Shown piece after piece: positions 50,534 to 61,175 of a stretch of 64,000 bases of DNA (position 1 is its first letter; every line of letters starts with the position of its first letter). Location: assembly GCA_026745465.1 (NCBI GenBank), contig JACYXH010000216.1, positions 28,501 to 92,500 of the forward strand, in the 5' to 3' direction. Both the position numbers and the translations under genes were made by a program. Below the pieces are notes generated by a model. The model was not told where the DNA came from, searched no databases, and saw nothing but the letters and a program-made list of their open reading frames with translations. Origin of the DNA: Lota lota (lineage: Eukaryota; Chordata; Actinopteri; Gadiformes; Lotidae).

Positions 50534-50535
<2 letters not shown>
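49740..50535. other. Mixed region with a GC-rich, CpG-rich island (50.04-50.40 kb)
   Basis: AT-rich to about 50040, then G/C-rich with many CpG to about 50400. It begins with a (CCG/CCA)n block at 50113-50165. Both strands are open for 66 to 110 codons, but the frames share no known domain and overlap each other, as expected in CpG-island DNA. The island could mark a non-coding exon or promoter. Confidence 0.4.
50113..50165. repeat. (CCG/CCA)n triplet tract
   Basis: GCC, ACC and CCG triplets over about 50 bp at the left edge of the CpG-rich block. Confidence 0.9.

Positions 50536-50573
<38 letters not shown>
50536..50573. repeat. (TA)n microsatellite
   Basis: About 18 TA units. Confidence 0.95.
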
Positions 50574-50576
<3 letters not shown>

Positions 50577-50785
50577 AACGGTTCTAGGTTGTGTGGTTGG
50601 ACGTGCATTGTGCTAATGATGTGATTGGGTGCTCAGTAGGAGGGGGGAGGTGAGATACGGGTAGGAGATAGAGAAGTTCTTGTTCGATTGTTATAGCGTT
50701 CGATAACGTGTGTCTGCCATTAATAAAAGGGAGTTAATCAAAACAACCTGTGTGGTGCTTGGACGAATAGAAGCAGGGATGCTAC
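50574..50785 (+). mobile_element. Possible solo LTR between two (TA)n tracts (weak)
   Basis: Starts TGTAACGG, like many Gypsy-type LTRs, and carries AATAAAAG (about 50723) at the position expected of an LTR poly(A) signal. About 210 bp lie exactly between two TA microsatellites. No paired CA end, target duplication or internal retroviral-type coding sequence was found, so this is only a suggestion. Confidence 0.22.
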
Positions 50786-50792
50786 TATATAC

Positions 50793-50843
<51 letters not shown>

Positions 50844-50873
50844 TATATATATATATAGATATACTCAATATGT
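50786..50873. repeat. (TA)n microsatellite with GATA interruptions
   Basis: About 40 TA units interrupted by CG at the left and two AGATA blocks at the right. Confidence 0.94.
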
Positions 50874-51375
50874 AATTAATATTGTTGAAGTTTATACTTC
50901 AACTTCTACCACTGTCCTGTACTTTGTGCTGTGACAACCACATGTACCGTCTTGGATTAGTAAAGTACCATCTTATCTTATCATGTGATCCTATCTGACA
51001 TGTTATCTTATCAGAGACACCATTGGAAATTACTCGTGACTGAATGGCATTGACAGGGATCCATAGCCCTGATTCCCGATTGGCTGTGAATAGCAGAATG
51101 ACATCATATGTTCATCTGATTTATGAATATATGTACTTGCTTTTATTAATTGCCGTTCTCTGGAACCCAATAGGTCTTTTGCCAAAATCGGATAGCATAA
51201 TTCAAATAAAATAAATTCTGATGGCATAGACAGAATAAATTATTTCTATACTCAAACTTTCTGACCAATCACACACAATGTTCGCAATGCCGTAATCTGC
51301 TTCTTTGCGTTTGTTCGTTTTCTCCACAATCCCGTCATTTCGTTCTTACGACCTCGCCAAATGTATTTCCCCCAA
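50874..51375. other. Unique DNA with TCTTATCTTATC patch
   Basis: Includes a small ATCTTATCTTATCA / TTATCTTATCAG repeat near 50970-51015. No gene seen. Confidence 0.45.
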
Positions 51376-52372
51376 GAGGCATGCTGCCCACTTAAAGGTG
51401 AGGTCAGAGGCATGCTGCCCACTTAAAGGTGAGGTCAGAGGCATGCTGCCCACTTAAAGGTGAGGTCAGGTCAGAGGCATGCTGCCCACTTAAAGGTGAG
51501 GTCAGAGGCATGCTGCCCACTTAAAGGTGAGGTCAGAGGCATGCTGCCCACTTAAAGGTGAGGTCAGAGGCATGCTGCCCACTTAAAGGTGAGGTCAGGT
51601 CAGAGGCATGCTGCCCACTTAAAGGTGAGGTCAGGTCAGAGGCATGCTGCCCACTTAAAGGTGAGGTCAGAGGCATGCTGCCCACTTAAAGGTGAGGTCA
51701 GAGGCATGTTGCCCACTTAAAGGTGAGGTCAGAGGCATGTTGCCCACTTAAAGGTGAGGTCAGAGGCATGCTGCCCACTTAAAGGTGAGGTCAGGTCAGA
51801 GGCATGCTGCCCACTTAAAGGTGAGGTCAGAGGCATGCTGCCCACTTAAAGGTGAGGTCAGAGGCATGCTGCCCACTTAAAGGTGAGGTCAGAGGCATGC
51901 TGCCCACTTAAAGGTGAGGTCAGAGGCATGTTGCCCACTTAAAGGTGAGGTCAGAGGCATGCTGCCCACTTAAAGGTGAGGTCAGAGGCATGTTGCCCAC
52001 TTAAAGGTGAGGTCAGAGGCATGCTGCCCACTTAAAGGTGAGGTCAGAGGCATGCTGCCCACTTAAAGGTGAGGTCAGAGGCATGCTGCCCACTTAAAGG
52101 TGAGGTCAGAGGCATGCTGCCCACTTAAAGGTGAGGTCAGGTCAGAGGCATGCTGCCCACTTAAAGGTGAGGTCAGGTCAGAGGCATGCTGCCCACTTAA
52201 AGGTGAGGTCAGAGGCATGCTGCCCACTTAAAGGTGAGGTCAGAGGCATGCTACCTACTTAAAGGTGAGGTCAGTGGCATGTTGCCCACTTAAAGGTGAG
52301 GTCAGAGGCATGTTGCCCACTTAAAGGTGAGGTCAGAGGTATACTGCCTACTTAAAGGTGAGGTCAGGTCAG
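51376..52372. repeat. Satellite-like array of a 31/36-bp unit, about 30 copies
   Basis: The unit reads GAGGCATGCTGCCCAC, then TTAAAGGTGAGGTCA (31 bp). A 36-bp variant adds an extra GGTCA at its end. Copies are almost identical in the middle (mainly GCATGC or GCATGT) and decay only at the right edge (CTACCTAC, GGTATACTGCC). This indicates recent homogenisation. Each copy holds the palindrome GCATGC or a close relative, an AGGTCA hexamer and a donor-like AAAG|GTGAGG on the + strand. Confidence 0.97.
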
Positions 52373-53436
52373 GGTTTCTATTGAAGCCATCTCTCGGCTC
52401 TTTGGCACAGGGCCAAGTTGTAAAAGACCTTGATAAACCGTGGTAGTATGACGTAAAGGGAAGTATATTGTCCTTTTATTGGCATGATATATATCCATGC
52501 TTTGTATTATCCCCAAAAAATTAAGAACGGAATTTTCTTTTTTAATGACTCATATAATGTTTGATTTCAGCTATAAAATATAGGCTTTATAAAACCCCAA
52601 AGCCGGGGAAATAGAGGACTGCCAAAGCAACGTGAAAGAATAAATAATATGAAGCTTAAGGGGATTTATGATTTTTCAACACATCTATTTTTCTGTCTGC
52701 AAGGTTAATGTTTGCTTGCACTATTGTCTGAAACGCTTGGCCCTTGACCAGGATATTTTTCTAATATTACGTATTCATATTTTGCCAGTGAGGCCTGAAT
52801 AAAGCAAGCAGCTTAATGAATAATAACAACTAGGAGTGCTGGATGGATCCAGGACTGATGACTACAGAAGGTGGGGAACCTCTTGACGCTTGAACCTAGC
52901 CTTGCTTTTGCTACGCAGTGCTAACGGATAACTGCTAAGGACTTCTGTTTATCCACTCCAATTGAAGCACTTTAATGTATTCGTGAATTTAGAGCCCAGG
53001 CAACAGACCTTGTGGTCAAAGGATGTCCTTAGCAATATAAAGTTCTCAATGGGCTTTATTCACCTAGTGGCCATCTTGGTTCAAAACACTATTGGGTGTA
53101 TGAATGTGGAATTCAGCTGCTTTGAATTGATTCTGTATACATTATATATTATATACATTAAATATATATACATAAGGGTTCAATGAATGCAGATATTGTA
53201 GTTGCAAAACACGACATCTATGGTGGGGCATTATGATATTATATAGCGTGTTATAAAGAAACTGAGCCTTATCAACTGCATATTGTAGCAAAACTCTCAC
53301 AGTGCAGATCAATGTTTACAGATGGTGGAATCAACAAGTGGTTTACAGTTCGCTGTGTGTTCATCTGTTTTCTATACAGGTATATAATACCATATAGGTA
53401 TTAATTATCTGATCGATCAAACAATCTATCTAGTAA
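52373..53436. other. Unique AT-rich DNA, nothing recognised
   Basis: No gene; short AT-only patches near 53140-53170. Confidence 0.5.
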
Positions 53437-53537
53437 AACACACACACAAAGACACACAAAGACACACGCACACGCATACACACTCACTTACACACAGACA
53501 CACATACATGTACACACACACACACACACACACACAC
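53437..53537. repeat. (CA)n-rich imperfect microsatellite
   Basis: CA units with CACAAAGA, CACGCA and CATACA interruptions, ending in about ten pure CA units. Confidence 0.93.
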
Positions 53538-53940
53538 TCCGTGCCATTGTTCCCAGGAAGCAGGGTTAGGGTGAAATGTGCAAGAGGCAAGGCCGAGGTC
53601 GGCGCTCTTCAGCTGGGCAGGAGCGAGCGAGAGGGGATGGCGGGATCATCCAGGCTCATACTGGATCCTGCCTCCAGGGGACTGGGCCCTTACCTGCCAA
53701 CTCATGCACGGTTCCCAAGGGCCCCGGTCATCGCCGCGCTGCGCCGCCCGCTGAACGTGGCCCCTGGAAACAGGACACAAAACAGAACCCGCGACATGAA
53801 GGACCAGTGTTGTGGGCGATGAGACGCTTTATTGGGGGGGGCGTGACGCTTGCCAGTGGTGCAGGGAGACGGGCCGTTAGAGTGGCTGGTCGCGTGTCAG
53901 ACCCAAATGGTTTCCTTACGGTTAGGTAAGTGCACCACAA
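53538..53940. other. GC-rich, CpG-rich block; candidate non-coding exon
   Basis: Unique sequence with many CpG. On the + strand frames of 104 and 117 codons are open; the latter stops inside GGTTAG|GTAAGT, a perfect donor at about 53926. On the minus strand, the direction of lrrc4c, CAG|GTAAG gives an ideal donor with its exon ending at 53704. Neither frame has a known domain. A non-coding 5' exon or CpG island is more likely than a protein gene. Confidence 0.3.
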
Positions 53941-54180
53941 CTCAAATGAACAAAAATGACATTTCCTCGAAACTCTCGTTGTCGTGCCTCATGTAACAAA
54001 CCCAGTCTAGCTTTTGACTGGGTACTAGACTGTATTTATATTGTTTGTGTATGCATATTTATACTGGATATCATTTGTTCAATTTTAATATTTTAAATTG
54101 TATGGATATAGATATTTAAAAACAAATGTGCAGCAGCTGTAGTTCCCTAAACTTATAATCAGCTGTAGTGTAATGTGAAT

Positions 54181-54260
54181 ACATACATTAATACCGTAGC
54201 CTACATTGATAAATACATGCATTAATACCATAGCCTACAGTGATAAATACATACATTAAT
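54181..54260. repeat. 34-bp tandem repeat, 2.4 copies
   Basis: ACAT(A/G)CATTAATACC(G/A) then TAGCCTACA(T/G)TGATAAAT occurs twice, plus a partial third copy. It lies just beside the hairpin at 54282. Confidence 0.92.
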
Positions 54261-54281
54261 GAAATGTATGCATTTTTATCA

Positions 54282-54364
54282 CCTAAAACAATGTCAGCAT
54301 CCACATCCGCTGAGGAGGTGATGCAAACCTCCTCAGCGGATGTGGATGGTGACATTGATTTAGG
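54282..54364. ncRNA. Near-perfect 38-bp hairpin, pre-miRNA-sized (function unknown)
   Basis: Left arm 54282-54319 and right arm 54327-54364 pair with only two mismatches (54297/54349 and 54288/54358) around the 7-nt loop GATGCAA. The core CATCCGCTGAGGAGGT pairs with ACCTCCTCAGCGGATG. The G/C-rich stem contrasts with its AT-rich surroundings. At 83 nt it has the size of a miRNA precursor, but the nearly perfect pairing also fits a recent inverted duplication or small MITE. I recognise no known miRNA in it. Confidence 0.4.
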
Positions 54365-54425
54365 GCCAAAGCAACTCTTCTATCAAACTGGAGGAGCCTT
54401 AGGTTAAACTACACATGTTCATTCA

Positions 54426-54585
54426 CCACACACACACAAACATGCAGACACACACACACACACACACGCAGAGCGAGAAAGCACACACACAAACACAGAC
54501 ATGCACATACACGCTCGTACGCATCCAAACACGCATAAATACACACACATGCAGTGCGAGAACTCACACACACACACACACGTAC
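54426..54585. repeat. CA-rich degenerate microsatellite
   Basis: CA blocks broken by GCAGAGCGAG, CATGCAG and CGCTCGTACG segments. The Cys/Val- and His/Thr-rich frames across it are spurious. Confidence 0.9.
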
Positions 54586-54879
54586 AGTTGTATGCTGAGA
54601 GCAGAGGATATGGGGGTGAATAAATGATGGGGTGGCTGAGGAGAGCAGAAGGACCCTCGTCCGCTCTCCCATCCATTAGCATGGAGCCGCACTGGGCCAC
54701 TCACTGGTGATAACCACGGGAATCTCTCCTCACTGGGCTGTCATAGCTCGACCGCTGTGGTCCAACACGTGTGTGTGTGTGTGATTACGTTGTTTCTGTC
54801 TTCATGTTAAGGGTCATGTAAGCAGTGCACACATTAACCACATTCCTCCGTGTTATATTGTCTCACCTCTCTCTGTTGA
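54586..54879. other. Unique DNA with short (GT)n
   Basis: A (GT)n tract of about seven units lies at 54768-54782. Nothing else is recognised. Confidence 0.45.
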
Positions 54880-54922
54880 TCTCCATCATTCACTCTCTCT
54901 CTGTGTCTCTGTTTAAATGTCT

Positions 54923-55018
<96 letters not shown>

Positions 55019-55083
55019 GATCTCTTTATCTCTCTCTCACTCTCTCTGTCCATCTCTTTCATTGTCTCTCGCTCTCTCTCTGT
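54880..55083. repeat. (CT)n microsatellite / pyrimidine tract
   Basis: About 200 bp that is almost entirely TC, with a long pure block at 54961-55015. Ser/Leu frames here are translations of the repeat. Confidence 0.95.
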
Positions 55084-55208
55084 GTGAATATGTGAAATAC
55101 AGCACAGTATAGATTGAAATCAAACAACAATTTGGATAGAAACAAACTAAAGGAAACAGATCATGTCTAAAAGTGGAATAGATACAATAATATGAAAAAA
55201 ACAAAGAA

Positions 55209-55248
55209 TACACATACACACATATGCACACACACACATAGACACATT

Positions 55249-55293
<45 letters not shown>
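55209..55293. repeat. (CA)n microsatellite
   Basis: Imperfect CA, ending in about 20 pure CA units. Confidence 0.95.
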
Positions 55294-55294
<1 letters not shown>

Positions 55295-56280
55295 TCCCAC
55301 AAACACACAGAGTATATCCATCAAACTGCAATCGCTGCACAATATCGTCAGGAAAATAGGCGCTCACTCTAATGGAAGCGGAGAAAAGCATACTTGAAGA
55401 TGCATACTTTAGCCCAGTCTGGCAGACCCAGCTGCTTCAGTAAGTGCCACCTAACGTATTGCGTCTCATGTGAGGAAAGCAGAGTGAAAGAATGAGTCAA
55501 AAAGCCATTCATCTTTACCCCCTGGGATAAATCGCAACAAACAAGTTCATATGTAAATAATTTGCCCTTTATGGGTGCAAAAACAAAGATGTACACTGTT
55601 CGTTTTAGATCTCAGTGATTGCTCATGTTCCACACATGCAGGCAAAGGTATTTTTCTTTTTTTCTGTTTCATTTACATTTTTGAAACAAATGTACTATTA
55701 AAGGCACCCTTCTGTTTCGATCACCAAGCCATGTGCTTACCGCTGACAGCCCTAATGAAAGGAACAAAGGCAGCAGATGTGGATTTGCTTCACTGCCGTA
55801 GACCTCTATTGTTCTCCAAAAACCTATTACACACGTCGCCAGCACCATGCTGCTGCTATGGTTAAGTGAAGACCATCCTTAAGATAAACTCGCCCATTAT
55901 ACGTTTCCTTTTGTCCCACAACATGTGTCAAGTGACAGCGAAACAAAGGACATAAAAACCACCACATTGTACCATGTTGCTGTCTTGTTGAATGTGTTTA
56001 TTGGACCACAGTGAAAGTGCAGGGCACTGAACGAAAGCATCCACCCCATGAAGTGACCCTACTGTGCAGGAAAAACACATCTCTGCATTTTTTAATCGCG
56101 TCAGTGTCGCCGTCAGCCATAAGAGGAGAACATTTCATCTCAGAACGACTCCAGCGTTGCCCTTTACGCTGCACACTTCGCCCTTGTTTGCCTTCTGCTG
56201 AACTGAAAGGTCTATATATGGAGACAGCCCGCGCTGACATGTATGTAAAACCAGCACCTAGGCGCGAAGCAGACCATCTG
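55294..56280. other. Unique DNA, no gene recognised
   Basis: Unique sequence leading into open frames of 211 (+, from 56011) and 139 (-, to 55998) codons, which overlap each other. Neither has a domain, signal peptide or family resemblance. The + frame runs through a poly-C tract, so both are judged chance frames. Confidence 0.45.
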
Positions 56281-56310
56281 CTCCCCCCCCCCCCGTCCCC
56301 CACCCCCCCG
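56281..56310. repeat. C-rich tract
   Basis: C runs of 12, 5 and 7 with single interruptions. Confidence 0.9.
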
Positions 56311-56415
56311 TCATGGATTTTATTGATCAGGTTTGGTCTTGGAGGTAAATCCCTTAGCCGTCCTCCAGGTGAATGCAGCCCCTGCTGGCATTCTGAAGGG
56401 AGTCGTCGCTCATTC

Positions 56416-56435
56416 ATCGATCGATCGATCGATCG
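56416..56435. repeat. (ATCG)5 tetranucleotide repeat
   Basis: Five perfect ATCG units. The unit is self-complementary (CGATCG), so the tract is one long palindrome. This repeat class is rare in vertebrates because of its CpG. Confidence 0.93.
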
Positions 56436-56640
56436 GTTGACGCGCCCGTTTTCCGCTGCCCCGCGCCGAGCGCTACCTGCAGCCGCGCCGAGCGCCGGAC
56501 CCGAGAAGCCGTCTCCTCATCGCGCTCGGCTGATCCCCGCGCCAAATCAATTGATCAGTTACACCTCCTCTGCACCACCACCTTCCTCTTCTGGTCAGTG
56601 TTTGGGGTCACGCTGCTGCACCGGGACACCTCCACCTAAT
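56436..56640. other. GC-rich, CpG-rich block
   Basis: Many CpG, including two CCGCGCCGAGCGC copies at about 56460-56495. No coding evidence. It could be a CpG island or a non-coding exon. Confidence 0.35.
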
Positions 56641-56670
56641 AACTAGAGACTCAACAAGACCTTGAGAGAT

Positions 56671-56946
56671 ACCCCCCCCCCCACCCCCCAACCACCCACC
56701 CACATCTCTCATCTCATCTCCCACACATGCACACACGTCACACACACACACGTTCATGCGCACACACACGTCACACACACTCACATGACGCACACGTCAC
56801 ACACACACACACACGTCACACACACACACACACACACACACGTCACACACTCACATGACACACACACACGTCACACACACACACACACACACACGTCTCA
56901 CACACGCACATACACCCACCCACACATACACACAGACACACACACA
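56671..56946. repeat. Compound C-rich / CA / CACGT repeat
   Basis: C-rich start, then CA blocks regularly broken by CGTCA and TCACATGA units, giving ACACGTCACAC repeats over about 250 bp. The palindrome CACGTG-like core ACGT recurs. Confidence 0.93.
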
Positions 56947-57199
56947 TCCCTCCGAACCCATAGTGTGTGTGTGGTACCAGAGAGCCGGTCTCCATTCCCC
57001 CGGTGAACTCCGGGGCAGAAGGAGCCACTGTGGGAGATCAGCGGCCCCACAAATCACCAGTGGTGTCAGCGCCTACGGCAACCCCCCAGCTACAGCCACA
57101 CCCTGACCCCGGGTCCCACTGCATCGCCTGCTAGAAATGACCAGGCCCACAATCAATCGGCCACACCACAACTGGCTCAATAAAGACCTCGGGTAGGCT
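56947..57199. other. Unique spacer between two long dinucleotide arrays
   Basis: About 250 bp of mixed-composition sequence separating the CA-rich array from the GT-rich array. The two arrays are thus in inverted orientation around it. Confidence 0.5.
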
Positions 57200-57285
57200 T
57201 GTGTGTGTGTGAGATCCTGTGTGTGTGTGTGTGCCTGCCTGCCTGCTTGTGTGTGTGTGAGATCCTGTATGTGTGTGTGTGCCTG

Positions 57286-57327
<42 letters not shown>

Positions 57328-57489
57328 CCTGCCTGCCTGCCTGTGTGTGTGTGTGATCCTGTATGTGTGTGTGTGCCTGCCTGCCTGCCTGCCTGCCTGT
57401 GTGTGTGTGATCCTGTATGTGTGTGTGTGCCTGCCTGCCTGCCTGTGTGTGTGTGTGATCCTGTATGTGTGTGTGTGTGTGCCTGCCTG

Positions 57490-57532
<43 letters not shown>

Positions 57533-57610
57533 TCCTGTATGTGTGTGTGTGCCTGTGTGTGTGTGTGTGATCCTGTATTTGTGTGTGTGTGTGTGGGGGG
57601 GGGGGGGGGG
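57200..57610. repeat. GT-rich minisatellite: (GT)n-GATCCTGTAT-(GT)n-(GCCT)n units, then poly-G
   Basis: A higher-order unit of GT run, GATCCTGTAT, GT run and two to six GCCT/TGCC blocks is repeated about seven times with variable length. It ends in a G16 run. Open frames of 62 to 196 codons on both strands (Cys/Val or His/Thr) result from it. Confidence 0.95.
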
Positions 57611-58554
57611 TAAGTCAATCACGGTAGGTCTTTTTTCCTGCTCTGCGGGTTGAGCCGGGGCTGGGGCTGAGTTCCAGCAGTAAGCAGTAAGTGTTGAAAT
57701 CGGCTCGACGGCGCCTGCCATTTGTCATTATCTAATGGTAAATCCATCTACGGCTGGGCCGACGCTCCAGCCCCACGATATGCATTCACAAGGAAGTGGG
57801 AGGGGGGGTGGGCTGGATCAGCTACTTGAGCCCTAATGGTTCTCACTCGTCAAATAAAAAAATAAAAACCAAATAAAAGAATAAGTATAATAATAAATAT
57901 GCTAGGAAAAATGAATATTTTACAGGTTGAACGTTAAAAATATCCTTTGCTCGCTGTATGTCTCTCTGTGAGATCATGTACAACCTCTCGAGATATCCTG
58001 CCTATCAGCACATTATTGTTTACGCAACCTTTTTTTGTATATAGGAATCTGGTATATTGTATAGTAGTACCTCAATAAAATGGTTCATTTTCCAAAAGAA
58101 ATATGCCACAAAGGAGCACACATCCAACAATAAAACGTGTACAGGTACAAAAAGCATTAATTATTCTTAATTTGTGTTCTTGTAAATGAATTATTGATCA
58201 TATCAACAATCAGGACATCATCTGTGTAGTCCTCTGTGTCTCCAAGGACTTCCATCTCTACATGGGAATACCAAGTCATCATCTATATTTCAAAAGCTTA
58301 GGAAAAAGATGATGACAAGATAAAGTAAACTAGGGAATTTTAAGAAGGCATTTAGATAGAACACAATTAGGAGGAACAAAGAAGTTAATTTGTCAATTAT
58401 CTCAATTACATGATCTGTGACTTAATTCATTTAAAATGCTGTTAAATCTGTACCTAAATAATGAATACTCTTCTTTTCCATGACTCATTCTTCAGTGGAC
58501 AATATGATAGCTTAAAGGATCTCTGTTGTATTATGTAATGGGGTGTTTGTCTGT

Positions 58555-58556
<2 letters not shown>
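57611..58556. other. Unique AT-rich DNA, nothing recognised
   Basis: No gene, no transposon ends. Confidence 0.5.

Positions 58557-58592
<36 letters not shown>
58557..58592. repeat. (GT)n microsatellite
   Basis: About 18 GT units. Confidence 0.95.
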
Positions 58593-58594
<2 letters not shown>

Positions 58595-58903
58595 CTGTGC
58601 TTGAAAATATTTTCATCAAATATCATTACTACTGATGGTGACCAGGCGGCTTTGAAAGGTCAACATATACAAGTATTCGTTTTCATTCACCCATATTGAT
58701 TGAGTTAAACACCAAAACTCTCAACACACACATACACACTCACACACTACATACACACACTCGAACACACCCACACACCAATGACCATCTGGAACAAAAA
58801 TAGCTGTCCGTATGTCTATTTAAATTAGAATTGATATAAGAGCAAAACCACAAGAGCCACACAAGGGAAACCAATACAGAGAGCTCAGTGTAGACGGATT
58901 GTT
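58593..58903. other. Unique DNA with a CA-rich patch
   Basis: CA-rich degenerate sequence lies at 58723-58778; otherwise unique. Confidence 0.45.
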
Positions 58904-59098
58904 ACACACAAACACACACACCTCTAACACACTGACACATACACACGTCACAAACATATCTCACACACACGCACACAGACACACACACACGCCTCACACT
59001 CACACACATCTCACACATTCACACACAGGCACACACACATACACACCTCTCACATACACTCACGCACAAACATCTCTCACACACTCACACACACTCGC
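58904..59098. repeat. CA-rich minisatellite-like tract
   Basis: CA blocks interrupted by TCTCACACA and GCCTCACACTC segments over about 195 bp. Confidence 0.92.
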
Positions 59099-61019
59099 AT
59101 GCAAACAAACAGACACCTTTATGAATGCGTACTCATAAAACAAGCAGTGAATATTCCACATGACATCTCTGCTGTGCCATGTAGTATATCCCAGAAAGAA
59201 CAAAACATCTTCTTTGTTGGGAATAATTAGGACAGTCAGGGGAGCTGGGAAACGAATCCACTTGATTAGCTCGCTGATAGAATTAGCATTTTGAAGTTTG
59301 TAAAGATTTCTAGAACGAGTGAGGGGGCTGAGGGACTGCAGGGGAAATGAGGGGCCTAAAGACGCTGCCGTGAGATACAAAAAACAAAGGGACATAGCAT
59401 CAAAAACGGAGACGGATCTGTCTAAGAGAATGCAGACAGATCTGGGAGAAGCAGAGGGGGTAAAATAGAGAGAGAGAGAGAGAGAGGTGATGGAGAAAAG
59501 AGGACTCTAGGTAAAACGATTCCCAATGAAAAGAACATATTCTCGGCTCACTGTGTCCGCCGACCGCTCATCGGCCATCTAGGATAAATTATTTTTGACA
59601 AGAAAATGTTCCTTCCTCGTCGTTTGACTGTAAAATAGATTTTGATTCTCGCTAATGCGGTGTGGCTTCACCAGTATACACAGGGGGGCACTTTGAGATA
59701 GGAGAGGTAATTGGTAGGCTCCCTTCAGAGACCGTCAGATTCTTAGACATTATCTTTTCTGCAAAGCCACGGGGATTAAAGACATGCGATTCTCCTGTGG
59801 GTGGGAAGCCCAGGGGGGAAAGCATGTAGGTATATGGGCAGCACATTACAGCCAGAGAGAGAGAGAGATGGAGAGACACAGAGAGAGAGAGACAGAGAGA
59901 TTAAAATGCAAAAGAGTACAAAATACTGCAAGTCAGAGGGAGACAGCAGTAAGAGGAATATAAAAATATAAAATAAAAAAAAGGTAGAAAGAAGATGAAA
60001 GGCCAGGACTGCATTGTTAGCTGCATGGTGAGACACCAATTTAAAGTTTGTCCAGTCAATGGTTCGGAGCTTCTGACGGTAACCAGTCTTCAGAAGAGCA
60101 TTGCATGCAAAAAAGGGAATGCCACACCACATTCAAAGGTGATTGGCTAGGAAGAGTCTGCTCGCACATCTTATTTGAAGGTGATGGGATGAAAAAAAGG
60201 GCTAGCACATCACATTAGAAGGTTATTGGTGATTTCTATCCACGATTTGGTGATCACATCAAAGCCTTCATTAGACTCCCAAATCGACCATTAATGCTGC
60301 ATCAATCGGCGGAGTTTATAGGTGTGCTTCTTGCTAAGAAAACGAATGATGATGTAGGTAATCGTAGCGTTAGAAGCCCACAAGGCTCCATGGTGTATTT
60401 TGTCATTGGTGGGGACATAGACAGGTCAGGATCAGAAGAGGCTGCACATCTGCATCATCAATCAACATGATTGCTTTGGAAAATTAGGTCATCTGTAAAT
60501 ATTAGCAGGGACATGTGATCACAAGATCCTGGCCATGAATCCAGAGCACAGAGAAAGGACACACACATAAAGAGATATGTTGGGCTGAAGACACGACATG
60601 TAAGGCTTTGGGGTGTTTCTAGGGGATAACTATTCGGTACGGTCACAAGCATTGCGTTAAATATATAGAAACTGGTAAAACATCAAGCACGCTCCAGGGA
60701 GACCTTGAAGGACAACGGCTGTATAATTCAATGATTCTCTTGATGCCGAACTCTCGGATAAAGAAAACAGACCAGAAACAATGTTTTACTCTAAGTCAGT
60801 GTCAGTCAGCAGTGTAGATGTAGGACTTTCAACACAACATCAGGGATGTGTTCCAGTGATGAAAGACACTTTGGTATCTGTGTGTAGAGAACAATGGAAG
60901 TCAATAGCAGTTAAGGCGAGTCTGTGAGTCTGTCTACCGCAATTCATTCCTCTCCAGACATGATGTGTTGAGCAGAAGTACAGCAAAACAATGTCTTTTT
61001 TATATATTGTTATATGCTT
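59099..61019. other. Unique DNA with GA microsatellites
   Basis: (GA)n lies at 59467-59486 and again at 59853-59900. Repeat-free blocks at 59500-59830 could be conserved non-coding DNA. No gene is recognised. Confidence 0.45.
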
Positions 61020-61175
61020 TTTTGCAATTCATTTATGGAGAGGAGAGTGGAGGAAACATGGAAGTGGGTTGAACGATAGGGAATGACGTGTAGCATAGGA
61101 TTGCAAGTCGGAGTCAAACCTAGATCGCTACAATGCATATGGCCCATGTGGTTAGGGCATTAGTGGATAGCCCAG
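61020..61175 (-). mobile_element. tRNA-derived SINE (minus strand), degenerate
   Basis: On the minus strand the order is CTGGGCTATCCACTAATGCC (tRNA-like 5' part), then GGTTTGACTCC at 61120-61110 (B box), then GACTTGCAATCC and TACACGTCATTCCC, then a CT-rich tail. This follows a very common fish SINE layout (B box, CTTGC, GCATGTCATCCC, CT-rich tail). The A box is eroded, and no tRNA cloverleaf is expected. Confidence 0.6.

Noticed and set aside
51376-52372. CRISPR-like array of regular repeats
   Set aside because: The units are contiguous with no unique spacers, in a vertebrate genome context. It is a tandem satellite.
57073-57721. Cys/Val and His/Thr-rich frames up to 196 codons
   Set aside because: They are pure translations of the GT/CA higher-order repeat.
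61100-61160. Functional tRNA gene (good B box GGTTTGACTCC)
   Set aside because: The acceptor stem cannot be paired and the A box is eroded. The downstream sequence follows a fish SINE body.
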